From contig CAWBUS010000008.1 in assembly GCA_963792025.1 (NCBI GenBank), positions 310,001 through 374,000 of the forward strand: 64,000 nucleotides of DNA, given 5' to 3'. Made by a program: the position numbers and the translations under genes. Positions 42,152 to 51,940 of the stretch are shown piece by piece (within the stretch, counting starts at the first letter, position 1; every line of letters begins with the position of its first letter). The notes beneath the pieces were generated by a model. That model was not told the origin of the DNA and made no database searches. It worked only from the letters and a program-made list of their open reading frames with translations. Origin of the DNA: Ginsengibacter sp963792025. GTDB lineage: Bacteria > Bacteroidota > Bacteroidia > Chitinophagales > Chitinophagaceae.

Positions 42152-44027
42152 GAAGAAACTATACGACAATTCCCTGAGTGAAGTGCATGGAAGCATCGAA
42201 ACGAAGAGATTAGGTTGGAAAAGAATATTTTCTTTCCTCGGGCCAGCCTATCTCATAAGTGTAGGATACATGGATCCCGGAAACTGGGCTACAGACCTGC
42301 AGGGAGGAAGCAAATTTGGCTACACACTTATCTGGGTGCTCCTGATGAGCAATCTTATGGCTTTACTGCTGCAAGGGCTGTCGGCAAGACTCGGTATTGT
42401 GAGAGGACGTGATCTTGCGCAGGCTAACCGGGAGGCATACCCGAGAATCGTCAACTTCACATTATACATTCTTGCAGAAATTGCTATTGCTGCATGCGAC
42501 CTTGCCGAGGTGTTAGGAATGGCTATAGGTATTCAGTTACTCACCGGGTTACCCTTAATCTGGGGAGTTAGCCTCACGGTGCTCGATACTTTTTTATTAC
42601 TCTATCTCCAAAAGCTGGGTATGCGAAAGATGGAAATATTTATCATTACGCTTGTTGGAATAATAGCCGGCGCCTTTTTAATTCAAATGATAATGGCATC
42701 GCCTGATGTAGGCGAAATTGCTACCGGTTTTGTACCACGTATACCTAATGATGAAGCATTATATATTGCCATCGGAATTATTGGCGCTACGGTAATGCCT
42801 CACAATCTTTATTTACATTCCGCACTTGTGCAAACAAGAAAAATTGAACGCACAGAAAATGGAATAAAGCAAGCCATCAAATACAATAGAATTGATAGCA
42901 CCGTCGCATTGAACCTGGCTTTCTTTGTTAATGCTGCGATCCTGGTGGTTGCAGCAGCAGTTTTTTTTAAAACCGGTAATTCACAGGTTGCAGAGATTCA
43001 TGAGGCCTATCATTTGCTTCCAAATTTTTTAGGAAACGTAGCGCCCTATTTATTTGCAATAGCACTAATTGCTGCGGGCCAAAGCTCAACAATCACAGGA
43101 ACACTTGCAGGGCAAATTGTTATGGAAGGATATCTAAGCCTGCGAATTAATCCATGGTTACGAAGACTTATTACACGGTTGCTCGCAATTATTCCAGCGC
43201 TAATAGTAATAATAATTTATGGCGATAGCCAGGTTGATTATTTGTTGATATTGAGCCAGGTTATCCTTAGCCTGCAGCTTGGTTTTGCCATCATTCCACT
43301 AATACATTTTGTAAGTGATAAGTCGAAAATGGGAAATTTTGTAATAAAGACTCCCACGAAGATTTTGGCATGGCTCATTGCTGCTGTACTTATATGGCTA
43401 AATGTTCAAATGCTGGTAAGCCAGTCTGTGCCTGTATTTGAGGCAAATGCGCTTATGCCAAAAATAATAATTATTACAAGTGGCCTTTTTTTTAGTGCCT
43501 TACTTTTATATATTCTTTTTGAACCGGCAATAACAAGACGGAAAATGGCAGCCTCTATTAAAATACATCCTGAAATGGAAAACATTATACTCGATATTCC
43601 TTTATATAACAGAATTGCAATTGCGCTGGATTTTTCTGAAAATGATAAAAAATTAATCAGCTATGCCATAGGCCAGGGAAATGAACGCACGCAATACATA
43701 CTCCTGCATATTGTTGAAAGTGCATCGGCAAAACTATGGGGCAGCCAAAGTGATGACTACGAAACAAGAAAAGATCATGCTCAACTTGATGGCTATGTTA
43801 ACCAATTAAAAGAAAAAGGATTTAACGCAACAAGCCTCCTCGGGTTTAGAAACCGTGCAAAAGAAATTGTAAGACTTGTAAAAGAAAGTAAAGCAGAGAT
43901 GTTAGTCGTGGGAGCCCACGGCCACTCGGGTCTAAAGGATATGATTTATGGAGAAACTGTTAACTCTGTCAGGCATGAACTTCGGATTCCAATTTTAATG
44001 GTGAGTTTAAAAGATGAAAATATTTAA
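42141..44027 (+). CDS. mntH: Nramp-family divalent metal transporter fused to a UspA domain
   Basis: A 628-residue protein. The Nramp part (about residues 1-460) has 11 membrane helices. It has the metal-binding 'GYMDPGNWATD' in helix 1 and 'TVMPHNLYLHSALV' in helix 6, the residues that take Mn(II)/Fe(II) in proton-coupled uptake. A cytosolic universal stress protein domain follows (about 480-628) with the ATP-binding GAHGHSGLKDMIYG motif. ATG 42141 is chosen: homology starts at 'LGWKRIFSFLGPAYLIS', and this start overlaps the regulator's stop by 11 bases. The UspA domain may sense ATP or stress to gate transport; that is inference. Confidence 0.92.
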   Translation: MIVEKKLYDNSLSEVHGSIETKRLGWKRIFSFLGPAYLISVGYMDPGNWATDLQGGSKFGYTLIWVLLMSNLMALLLQGLSARLGIVRGRDLAQANREAYPRIVNFTLYILAEIAIAACDLAEVLGMAIGIQLLTGLPLIWGVSLTVLDTFLLLYLQKLGMRKMEIFIITLVGIIAGAFLIQMIMASPDVGEIATGFVPRIPNDEALYIAIGIIGATVMPHNLYLHSALVQTRKIERTENGIKQAIKYNRIDSTVALNLAFFVNAAILVVAAAVFFKTGNSQVAEIHEAYHLLPNFLGNVAPYLFAIALIAAGQSSTITGTLAGQIVMEGYLSLRINPWLRRLITRLLAIIPALIVIIIYGDSQVDYLLILSQVILSLQLGFAIIPLIHFVSDKSKMGNFVIKTPTKILAWLIAAVLIWLNVQMLVSQSVPVFEANALMPKIIIITSGLFFSALLLYILFEPAITRRKMAASIKIHPEMENIILDIPLYNRIAIALDFSENDKKLISYAIGQGNERTQYILLHIVESASAKLWGSQSDDYETRKDHAQLDGYVNQLKEKGFNATSLLGFRNRAKEIVRLVKESKAEMLVVGAHGHSGLKDMIYGETVNSVRHELRIPILMVSLKDENI

Positions 44028-44051
44028 TGAGGCTCAGGGATGAAACAGACT

Positions 44052-44657
44052 TTATTTTATCACGACACTTTCCCTGATCTTTTCAATTGCAGCAGCTATT
44101 TTGCTATTCCATTCTAATTGCTTTTCAACGTTGATGCTATGATTAGTTTCCTGGTCGTATAAATGCTGTAACTCCGAATTTTCTTTATATACTTTATCAA
44201 AAATAGACGAAAGCAAATTCGCATAATTTGCTTTCGTAAATTTTGCCTTTTGAATTTCGGTAATAAATTTTTCAGCACCAAGTCTTGTAATATCAAAATG
44301 ATGCTGCTCATGCAATAAATGATATTCGGAATTTATCCGCGGCTTTCTCCACGAATCGCTTTTGGTGAAAAAAGTATATACGCCAATGTTTAGATAAATA
44401 TTCCTTCCGTCAAATTTCATTTGAGAATCGAAGGCGAAACCTGACGCAGTTACTGCGCCGGCAAAGTTATTTTCATTTGGCTTTCCTTTAAAATCGTCCC
44501 AGTGCAGGTTCCTGCTAAAATCATAGTAAATAGTATCACTTTTTATAGAAGCCTTTCTATTCTCCATAAATGCATGCACAATCACTTTTTGAGCCATGCA
44601 GTGATGCATTAATGGTATAGACATAATTATCAGAAGAAGAGATTTATATCGCATCAT
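44052..44657 (-). CDS. DUF922-like secreted putative zinc protease
   Basis: A 201-residue protein with a signal peptide (about residues 1-22, no lipobox). The body begins 'IYYDFSRNLHWDDFKGKP' and contains 'YHLLHEQHHFDITRLGAEKF'. HEQHH is an HExxH zinc-binding helix, as in DUF922 proteins predicted to be Zn-dependent proteases. It is periplasmic by signal peptide. No third ligand can be assigned with confidence. It is convergent with the Nramp gene and divergent from the PAS kinase. Function is unproven. Confidence 0.75.
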   Translation of the reverse strand: MMRYKSLLLIIMSIPLMHHCMAQKVIVHAFMENRKASIKSDTIYYDFSRNLHWDDFKGKPNENNFAGAVTASGFAFDSQMKFDGRNIYLNIGVYTFFTKSDSWRKPRINSEYHLLHEQHHFDITRLGAEKFITEIQKAKFTKANYANLLSSIFDKVYKENSELQHLYDQETNHSINVEKQLEWNSKIAAAIEKIRESVVIK

Positions 44658-44895
44658 TTTGAATGTAAATATGTTACAAAAACTTTACGATGATCCGAAA
44701 TAAAAAGTTAAATCCAAAGTGCATTGCCGGGCCGACGGGTGATTTTATTTGTGAAATATATTACATGACATGAAACTTAATTTCTATTCAATAAAATGCA
44801 GCTATACTTCGTTATGATACATTGACTTAGTTGGAAATAAAATAAATTACTTAAATTGTTGTCTCAAATTCTTTTACCAATTCCGAAAAACTGAC

Positions 44896-47487
44896 ATGGA
44901 TTCCTTCCTGATGGACATATCACATCTCAACAACTCTTCTGAATTTTTATGTGGCTTCACCGATACCGACTTCCGGTTTTTACATATGAACCGGTTATTT
45001 CAGAAATACTTTGGATTGGAAAATGAAGAATGGAAAGGGCGCCTGTTTACTGAGGTGGCCCAAATTTTCCAAATGGAGAAATTTCTCGAAGCTAATAATG
45101 AATGCATCAATAATCCGGGCAAAATTATTTGCATTGAGATACAGACAACAACGGCTACCACTGAAAGTTGGTTTAAATGGGAAGTAAGTGCAATTGTTAA
45201 TCAAAAACACAAAGTACTGGGGATTCGCTTTTTAGGCACGGATATTACCAAACACAAAAAGGCGGAACATATCCTATTGCAAAAGGCCATTTTGCTGGAC
45301 AACATTTCGGACGCGATTATTTCGAGCGATGAAAATTTCTGCATTAAGAACTGGAATCGTAAAGCAGAAATGATGTTTAATTTAATGCATGAAAATGGCG
45401 CTACCGCTCCTTCACACAACATTAGCAAAATAGATTTTATAAACGATTCAGTAATTAATTTTAAGAGCCAGGTTCGAGCCAATGGCTTCTGGAACGGAGA
45501 TGTTTTAGTCGAAAAAATGGATGGCAAAAAATTTCATCTGCAGGCAAAAATAAACGCCATATTAGATACAACCGGAAAAACGACGGGTTTTGTTGCAATG
45601 ATCAGTGAAGTTGCAAAACAACAGGGAACCGAAAATAAATTCAGTTTTGAGCAAAAGAAATCCCAGTTTGACTTGGTAAAAGGACAAGATCAATTCCAGA
45701 CTTTTATGGAGTATGCTCCAGCCCTTGCGTGGATAAATGATGAAGATGGTGTGCTGCATTATATGAACACGCTATTCAAGATTTCTTTTGGCCTTCCCGA
45801 CCATGCTATTGGAGAAAATATTTTTGATTATTATCCTGTTTCAATGAAGCCAAATTGCAAAGCGAGCGATCTTGAAGTGCTGGAAAAAAATACAGGTATC
45901 GAAACTTTTGAAGATAGCGTTGACGGAAACGGTGAGAAACTTTGCTTCCAGGTATATAAATTTCCTGCAGGTCATCACTATCAAAAAAGGCTCATTGGTG
46001 GCCTGGCTTTTAATATTACAGGACAGGTGAACAACAGGATGGAAATTATAAAAGAGAGAAACCAGTTTCAATCGTTTATGGAAAATGCACCCTTATTAGC
46101 ATGGATAACCGATGCGCAAGGTGTGCTGCATTACATGAATACACGTTTTAAAACTTCATTTAATTATGCCGATGATCGTTTGAACAAAAAGATCGGGGAT
46201 GGCCAGCCAATTTCAGAAAGAGAAAAAGTTCTATTGCCACACGAAGATGTCCTTTTAAAAAAGAAAAGCATTGAATTATTTCATGAGTGGACGGATTCAG
46301 ACAATAAAGTGCATTCTTACAGAACTTTTAAGTTTCCTATACAGGATGTTGAAGGCAATTATCTTGAAGGAGGGCAGTCTATTGATATTACTGCTGAATT
46401 ACTTACCCAACGTGCCTTAAAAAGAAGTAATGAACTGTTTGAATATGCAGGCAAAGCTACCCGCGATGTTATTTGGGACTGGAGTTTAAAAGAAAATAAA
46501 ATAAGAAGAACCGGTGGTTACAAAAACCTTTACGGCTACGAAATGACAGACCTGTATGAGCCGCACAATTATGATAAAATACACAAGGATGATATTGCCA
46601 ATGTTATGAAAATTGTTGAAGAATCATTCAATAGTGATGCTTCACGCTGGCAGCTTGAATATAAATATCTCTGTGCCGATGGTTCTTATAAAATCGTAAT
46701 TGACCAGGCATACATCATTCGAAATAAAACCGGTAAAGCGGTGCGGGTGATAGGCTCGATGCAGGACGTAACGGAAGAACGTGATTTGCAGGAACAGGTC
46801 TTGATAACTGAAAAACAAAAAAAGAGAGATGTTGTCAATGCCGTGATTGACGCCCAGGAAAAAGAAAGAAATGAACTTTCGGCAGAATTGCACGATAACG
46901 TAAACCAGTTGCTGGCGGCAGCAATATTGTATTTAAAGACAGCACAAAAGCAGGAAATCATTAAAGAATCTCTCGTATCGCAGAGCCTCGATTATGTTCA
47001 AAAAGCGATTGAAGAACTCCGCAATATAAGCCGCAATCTTACCCCTTCAGAATTAAAAATGAATGGCCTTCGTGCCGCATTAAAAGTCTTTGCCGAAAAA
47101 TTACATATACCCAAAAGTTTTGAAGTCAACCTTACAGTTGGTCAATTGTCTGAAAGCAAAATAACACAGCCGCTTAGGTTAGCAGTATATCGCATTATAC
47201 AGGAAGTAATCAATAATATTCTAAAACATGCCAACGCAACCAAGGTAAATATTAGCGTATCTGACAAAGACGACATTCTAAATCTAACGGTAACGGATAA
47301 TGGAAAAGGTTTTGACCTGGTTTCCTATAAAAAAGGATTGGGAATAATCAATATTTACAACCGTGCCGAAAATTTCGGTGGTTCTGCGGAAATAATTTCT
47401 TCGCCGGGAAAAGGTTGTACGTGGCATGTAAATATTCCGCTGAGTGAAACGAATCAGGAGTCTGTAATAAAAAATCAATATGTTTAA
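44896..47487 (+). CDS. Cytoplasmic multi-PAS sensor histidine kinase (HisKA_3 type)
   Basis: An 863-residue soluble kinase without membrane helices. About five PAS-like domains occupy residues 10-630; two neighbouring ones share 'QFQTFMEYAPALAWINDEDGVLHYMN' and 'QFQSFMENAPLLAWITDAQGVLHYMN', showing a recent internal duplication. The HisKA_3 dimerisation segment has 'ELSAELHDNVNQLLAAA' with phosphoacceptor His666. The HATPase domain shows 'VINNILKHANATKV', 'DNGKGFD' and 'GLGIINIYNRAENFGGSAEI'. This NarX/DegS-type core usually partners a LuxR-type response regulator, but none is encoded nearby. The signal is unknown. Confidence 0.9.
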   Translation: MDSFLMDISHLNNSSEFLCGFTDTDFRFLHMNRLFQKYFGLENEEWKGRLFTEVAQIFQMEKFLEANNECINNPGKIICIEIQTTTATTESWFKWEVSAIVNQKHKVLGIRFLGTDITKHKKAEHILLQKAILLDNISDAIISSDENFCIKNWNRKAEMMFNLMHENGATAPSHNISKIDFINDSVINFKSQVRANGFWNGDVLVEKMDGKKFHLQAKINAILDTTGKTTGFVAMISEVAKQQGTENKFSFEQKKSQFDLVKGQDQFQTFMEYAPALAWINDEDGVLHYMNTLFKISFGLPDHAIGENIFDYYPVSMKPNCKASDLEVLEKNTGIETFEDSVDGNGEKLCFQVYKFPAGHHYQKRLIGGLAFNITGQVNNRMEIIKERNQFQSFMENAPLLAWITDAQGVLHYMNTRFKTSFNYADDRLNKKIGDGQPISEREKVLLPHEDVLLKKKSIELFHEWTDSDNKVHSYRTFKFPIQDVEGNYLEGGQSIDITAELLTQRALKRSNELFEYAGKATRDVIWDWSLKENKIRRTGGYKNLYGYEMTDLYEPHNYDKIHKDDIANVMKIVEESFNSDASRWQLEYKYLCADGSYKIVIDQAYIIRNKTGKAVRVIGSMQDVTEERDLQEQVLITEKQKKRDVVNAVIDAQEKERNELSAELHDNVNQLLAAAILYLKTAQKQEIIKESLVSQSLDYVQKAIEELRNISRNLTPSELKMNGLRAALKVFAEKLHIPKSFEVNLTVGQLSESKITQPLRLAVYRIIQEVINNILKHANATKVNISVSDKDDILNLTVTDNGKGFDLVSYKKGLGIINIYNRAENFGGSAEIISSPGKGCTWHVNIPLSETNQESVIKNQYV

Positions 47488-47493
47488 ATAGGG

Positions 47494-48486
47494 TCAATGT
47501 TTTTGGCTGAGAAATTCTTGTGCACTACGCACAATCTCATCTGTTTCAATTTTATTCATACATTTGAAATGAGTCAGGGGGCATTTCTCAAACCCAATTT
47601 TACTGCAAGGGCGACACCATAATTTATTCACCTGGAAAATTTTATATTCTGTATTATAAGGATACATTCCAAACGAAGGAACTGTATTTCCCCAAACAGA
47701 AAAAACCATCTTTTTAAATGCCGCGGCAATATGCATTAGTCCCGTGTCGTGGCTTATGACCAAATTGGATCTGCGAATAATATCGGCCGATTCATTTAAC
47801 GAAAATTTGCCGCAGGCGTTATAAATTTTTATAGAATCAACACTGCAGATATCAGCGCCATTATTAAAGTCTTCTTTGCCTCCAAGCAAAATAACTGGGT
47901 ATTCAATCTTTGCACATAATTCTTTCAATTTATCTACCGGCAATTTTTTTGTAAAATGAGCAGCACCAATTGCAATAGCTAAAAATCCCTGCGAATGAGA
48001 AAAAGGAATATCCGAATCTTTAACTTTATCTTTTTCAGGAATAAAAAAATCAAGCCCTAATCCATCATTAACCACACCGAGGCCTGACACAGTTTCCATA
48101 TACCTGTCAACGATATGTTTTTCAGGCATCAGGTTTATTTTAAAATTAGTATATATCCATTTTTGTGTATTCAACTTATTAAAAGAATAAAAGGGAATAC
48201 CTTTCAACGCCTGTTTAATTCTTAGTGTGCGTAAATTAAAATGAAGATCAATCACACCGTCAAACTTTTCTTCTTTAAGAACATCTATGGTATCTTCAAA
48301 ATCGTCGTCAAGCGTGATAACTTTAGTTAGGTAAGGGTTCGATTCTACAATAGATGCAAATTTTTTTTTCGTAAGGAACCAGATATCTGCGTCGGGAAAT
48401 CGTTTGCGCAGGCAGCGTACAACCGGCGTAGTTAGTACAATATCTCCAATGGAAGAAAACCGGATAATAAGAAATTTTTTAGCCAC
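47494..48486 (-). CDS. Glycosyltransferase family 9 (heptosyltransferase-like)
   Basis: A 330-residue GT9 enzyme related to ADP-heptose:LPS heptosyltransferases. N-terminal 'KKFLIIRFSSIGDIVLTTPVVRCLRKRFPDADIWFLT' is the acceptor-domain signature. The C-terminal domain has 'AIGAAHFTKKLPVDKLKELC', 'ILLGGKEDF' and 'SHDTGLMHIAAAFKKMVFSVWGNT', the nucleotide-sugar-binding region. It would add a sugar to the lipid A-core region on the inner membrane's cytosolic side; the donor is not certain. It is convergent with the PAS kinase, 6 bases apart. Confidence 0.88.
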   Translation of the reverse strand: MAKKFLIIRFSSIGDIVLTTPVVRCLRKRFPDADIWFLTKKKFASIVESNPYLTKVITLDDDFEDTIDVLKEEKFDGVIDLHFNLRTLRIKQALKGIPFYSFNKLNTQKWIYTNFKINLMPEKHIVDRYMETVSGLGVVNDGLGLDFFIPEKDKVKDSDIPFSHSQGFLAIAIGAAHFTKKLPVDKLKELCAKIEYPVILLGGKEDFNNGADICSVDSIKIYNACGKFSLNESADIIRRSNLVISHDTGLMHIAAAFKKMVFSVWGNTVPSFGMYPYNTEYKIFQVNKLWCRPCSKIGFEKCPLTHFKCMNKIETDEIVRSAQEFLSQKH

Positions 48487-48587
48487 GGATTACATTGATT
48501 TACACGAATAAAATATCAATTTACGATCTTACTATTTTCTATTTTTTTAATATCATCTGTTCTATAACCTTCTTTCGGAAGGAAGGG

Positions 48588-49808
48588 CTACATTTCAATA
48601 TAATCAAGCTCTTTATGAAATGTTTCTTCGCTTAATATAGCAGCTATTATACTAATTATCATAACGATAACGCCCGTTATAAAACCACTCATAACATAGG
48701 TGAAATAATGCTGTAAGCCATTAAAAAGCAAAAGCATCAATGGCAAAGATCCCCTGACCATATTAGGAATGGTGGTTGCTGCGGTTGCCCGAAGATTAGT
48801 CCCGAATTGCTCTGCTCCCATGGTTACGAATATAGCCCAGAAACCGGTCGCCAGCCCAAGCCCCCCAGAAATCCAATACATGGTAGCGGCAGTACTCGCA
48901 GCCGTTTGCATGAAATACAATGATATCATTACAATGGTCATGATATAAAAAACATACAACGCCTTTTTCCTGCTTTTTAAAACATGGCTGAGAAGACCTG
49001 CCAATACATCACCAATGGAGATTGCGATATATGCATACATGGTAGCCTTGCCCGGACTTACGTCTTCGTTGATGCCAAAGCTCTTTGCAAATTTATTGGA
49101 GAAGGCAATAAGAATACCTATTACATACCATGTGGGGAGCCCCAATAAAATGCTGCAGGCATATTTCTTAAACCTTTTACCGTTACTGAAAAACATCAGG
49201 AAATTTCCCCTCGACACAGATCGATCCAATGATTGATACATTCCCGATTCGAATACGCTTACACGCATTAAAAGCAAAAGAAAGCCCAGCCCACCTCCGA
49301 TGAAATAACAAATTCTCCAATCATATTTTTGCGATATAAAAAAAGCAACTACGGCTCCCGTTAGTCCGAGGCCTGCCACCAGTGAGGTACCGATTCCTCT
49401 TTGTTCCTTTCTGAGCAATTCAGCAACTAAGGTAATGCCGCCGCCCAATTCTCCCGCAAGGCCAATACCCGCGATAAACCTGGCGATGGCATATTGAGTT
49501 ACGGTTTGTACAAAGCCATTAGCAATGTTGGCAAGAGAATATAATATTATGGAACCAAAAAGTATACTGAGTCTTCCTTTCTTATCGCCCGCTATTCCCC
49601 AGATAATACCACCAATCAACAAGCCAATCATTTGAATACCGAGGATTAATTCTCCTTGTTTGTCTATTTCTGTTGCACTTAAACCAAGAGATTTCAAACT
49701 AGGGATACGAACTATAGCGAAGAGAAGTAAGTCGTATATATCAACAAAATAGCCTAACGCCGCAACAATTACAGGAATCGAAAACACCGCAATCTGTTTC
49801 TTGTTCAT
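48588..49808 (-). CDS. MFS transporter (sugar/organic acid type)
   Basis: A 406-residue major facilitator with 12 predicted helices. It begins 'KKQIAVFSIPVIVAALGYFVDIYDLLLFAIVRIPSLKSLG', has motif A as 'WGIAGDKKGRLSILFGS' and 'ARFIAGIGLAGELGGGITLVAEL', like the metabolite:H+ symporter family (ShiA/ProP/NanT relatives). ATG 49808 is chosen because the frame's upstream residues (to 49898) overlap the DedA gene and are not membrane-like. It lies 10 bases after the DedA gene and probably shares its transcript. The substrate is unknown. Confidence 0.85.
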   Translation of the reverse strand: MNKKQIAVFSIPVIVAALGYFVDIYDLLLFAIVRIPSLKSLGLSATEIDKQGELILGIQMIGLLIGGIIWGIAGDKKGRLSILFGSIILYSLANIANGFVQTVTQYAIARFIAGIGLAGELGGGITLVAELLRKEQRGIGTSLVAGLGLTGAVVAFFISQKYDWRICYFIGGGLGFLLLLMRVSVFESGMYQSLDRSVSRGNFLMFFSNGKRFKKYACSILLGLPTWYVIGILIAFSNKFAKSFGINEDVSPGKATMYAYIAISIGDVLAGLLSHVLKSRKKALYVFYIMTIVMISLYFMQTAASTAATMYWISGGLGLATGFWAIFVTMGAEQFGTNLRATAATTIPNMVRGSLPLMLLLFNGLQHYFTYVMSGFITGVIVMIISIIAAILSEETFHKELDYIEM

Positions 49809-49818
49809 ATCAAAAATA

Positions 49819-50535
49819 TCAAATAGTTGTATTGTTACTATTCCCCTTTTTTTTAGGAACAAACACCTTCCATAAAACGGGGAAGGTAGTAACCACAATA
49901 ATTCCTACTACTATTACTTCAAGATGTTCTTTCAAATCGAATTGAAACTGGTGCATGATAAATGTCTGCAAAAAATGGCCGGCAAATAACATGCTGCCTA
50001 CCCACAGTATGCTTCCAACCATATTATAGTAAGCGAATTTTTTATGATTCATTAAAACGATACCTGCTACTATGGGCGCAAAGGTTCTAACAAACGGAAC
50101 GAACCTTGCCAAAACAATAGCCTGCCCCCCATTCTTTTCATAAAATTCATGCGCTTGTACCAGGTATTTTTTTTTGAAAAAGAAAGTGTCTTTTCGTTCA
50201 AACAAAAAAGGGCCGCTTTTTTTTCCGAACCAGTACCCCACATAATTTCCCAAAATACCCGCTATCGAAATCAGCAACCATAAAATAAAAAGATCCGCCC
50301 ATTGGTTATTGGTTTCAAACATAGCCGAAGCCACAATGCCCGGAACATGGTTTGTTGTGCTGCTGAAAATACCCGTAACAAAAAGTAACGCATCACCCGG
50401 CAAAAAGAAGCCTGCAAACAATCCCGTTTCTGCAAATACAATAAACAGTATCATCCATAGTCCGCCGTGTTGTATATAGAAATGAGGGTTCAGTAATTCT
50501 CTAATGCTTATTCCTAAAATGTCTAATAATTCCAC
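49819..50535 (-). CDS. DedA-family membrane protein
   Basis: A 238-residue DedA/SNARE-associated (VTT domain) protein with about five hydrophobic segments. Conserved elements are 'FAETGLFAGFFLPGDALLFVTG', 'GNYVGYWFGKKSGPFLF' and 'FYEKNGGQAIVLARFVPFVRTFAPIVAG' with the essential Glu/Asp and Arg residues. Family members act in undecaprenyl-phosphate or phospholipid flipping across the inner membrane. It stands between the dicarboxylate symporter and the MFS gene, all on the minus strand with short gaps (19 and 10 bases). Confidence 0.92.
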   Translation of the reverse strand: MELLDILGISIRELLNPHFYIQHGGLWMILFIVFAETGLFAGFFLPGDALLFVTGIFSSTTNHVPGIVASAMFETNNQWADLFILWLLISIAGILGNYVGYWFGKKSGPFLFERKDTFFFKKKYLVQAHEFYEKNGGQAIVLARFVPFVRTFAPIVAGIVLMNHKKFAYYNMVGSILWVGSMLFAGHFLQTFIMHQFQFDLKEHLEVIVVGIIVVTTFPVLWKVFVPKKKGNSNNTTI

Positions 50536-50554
50536 TGATAACTATTTATAATTA

Positions 50555-51823
50555 TTAATCGGCAAGTTCACCTTCCCATTTACTTACAGCTGATGTAGCT
50601 AATGCATTTCCCAGCACATTAGTCATAGTGCGAAACATATCGCAAAAATGATCTATTGGCAATATTAAAGCAATTCCTGCAGGTGGAATATGAAACATAC
50701 CACAAGTTGCCAACACAACAACAAGTGCAGCACGAGGTACACCCGCAATTCCTTTGCTGGTAAGCATTAAGACTAGCAGCATGGTAATTTGTGTTCCAAT
50801 ATCCATGTGAATTCTATAAGCCTGCGCTATCGCAATACTCGCGAATGTCATATACATCATGCTGCCATCGAGGTTAAAGCTATAGCCTAAAGGCAAGGTA
50901 AAGGCGACAATTTTTTCGGGGCAGCCAAAGCGTTCAAGCTCTTCCGTTAGTTTAGGGAAAACAGCTTCGCTGCTTGTCGTACTGAATGCAATTAATAAAG
51001 GTTGTGCGATTCGTTTTAAAAGTAATGGCACCTTGTTCTTTAAGATTAAATAACCGACCGCAATGAGCACCAACCAGAGAATAAAAATGCCGATAACAAA
51101 GAAGAAAAGATAATCGCCATAAAATCGAAATATGCTAAATCCATTGGTGGCAATAACTGCAGCCAATGCACCAAATACTCCCAGTGGGGCAAAGTTCATT
51201 ACATACCCAACCATTTTTAAAATAATATGCGAAACACTTTCAAGTGCTTTTATAACAGGCTTTGCATAATCGCCAATTGCTGTGGCAGCCATTCCAAAGA
51301 AGACGCTAAAAATTACAATTTGCAAAATTTCATTTGACGCCATAGATTGAAAAATACTCTTCGGAAAAACGTGCTCCACAAAATTTGTTAAAGAAAACTG
51401 CTGCGTATTCGTCATCAAATCCTTTGCCGCTGAAACATCCGCTACACTCAAATTTATGGCATCCCCGGGTCGGAAATAATTCACCAATGCAAGGCCGATA
51501 AAAAGACTTACCAGAGACGCAGAAACAAACCATAAAAGCGCCTTACCTCCTATTCGGCCAACAGTTTTTAAATTGCCCAGTTTTGCGATACCAACTACTA
51601 ATGTTGAGAACACTAACGGAGCAATAATCATTTGTACCAATCTTAAAAAAATGGTAGTTAACAAATTCATGTCAACAGAAAAAGATGTGATAAATGATGG
51701 CGCGGAATATTCATGAACGAAGTATCCCAGCAAGCTTCCTGCAAGCATTGCTATGAGAACATAAATGGTAAGTTTGTTTTTATTTTTGCCGATAGCCTTT
51801 GGAAAGCTCATATAGTTTTGCAA
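50555..51823 (-). CDS. Dicarboxylate/amino acid:cation symporter (DAACS family)
   Basis: A 422-residue secondary transporter of the GltP/DctA family, eight helices plus two re-entrant hairpins. It has the serine-rich HP1 tip 'AFSTTSSEAVFPKL', 'LPLGYSFNLDGSMMYMTFASIAIAQA' (the NMDGT-equivalent helix) and HP2 'LTSKGIAGVPRAALVVV', and ends 'DHFCDMFRTMTNVLGNALA' with the substrate-contacting Asp/Asn. It takes up glutamate, aspartate or C4-dicarboxylates with Na+ or H+; the exact substrate is not determined. It is first in a likely three-gene minus-strand operon with DedA and MFS genes. Confidence 0.92.
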   Translation of the reverse strand: MQNYMSFPKAIGKNKNKLTIYVLIAMLAGSLLGYFVHEYSAPSFITSFSVDMNLLTTIFLRLVQMIIAPLVFSTLVVGIAKLGNLKTVGRIGGKALLWFVSASLVSLFIGLALVNYFRPGDAINLSVADVSAAKDLMTNTQQFSLTNFVEHVFPKSIFQSMASNEILQIVIFSVFFGMAATAIGDYAKPVIKALESVSHIILKMVGYVMNFAPLGVFGALAAVIATNGFSIFRFYGDYLFFFVIGIFILWLVLIAVGYLILKNKVPLLLKRIAQPLLIAFSTTSSEAVFPKLTEELERFGCPEKIVAFTLPLGYSFNLDGSMMYMTFASIAIAQAYRIHMDIGTQITMLLVLMLTSKGIAGVPRAALVVVLATCGMFHIPPAGIALILPIDHFCDMFRTMTNVLGNALATSAVSKWEGELAD

Positions 51824-51940
51824 TATAATGTTTAAAATGAGTTATAAAGCCATGCACTCAAAAATTGCGTGTCTGTTCAATATTTTAAAAATTAATTCCT
51901 TACTTTTCCAAATTGATAACCAAAACCTCAATTCATTAGT

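Noticed and set aside
48555..48586. CCTTC/GAAGG hairpin after the MFS gene as terminator
   Set aside because: Stem of only 5 bp and no T-run on the minus strand; too weak to call.
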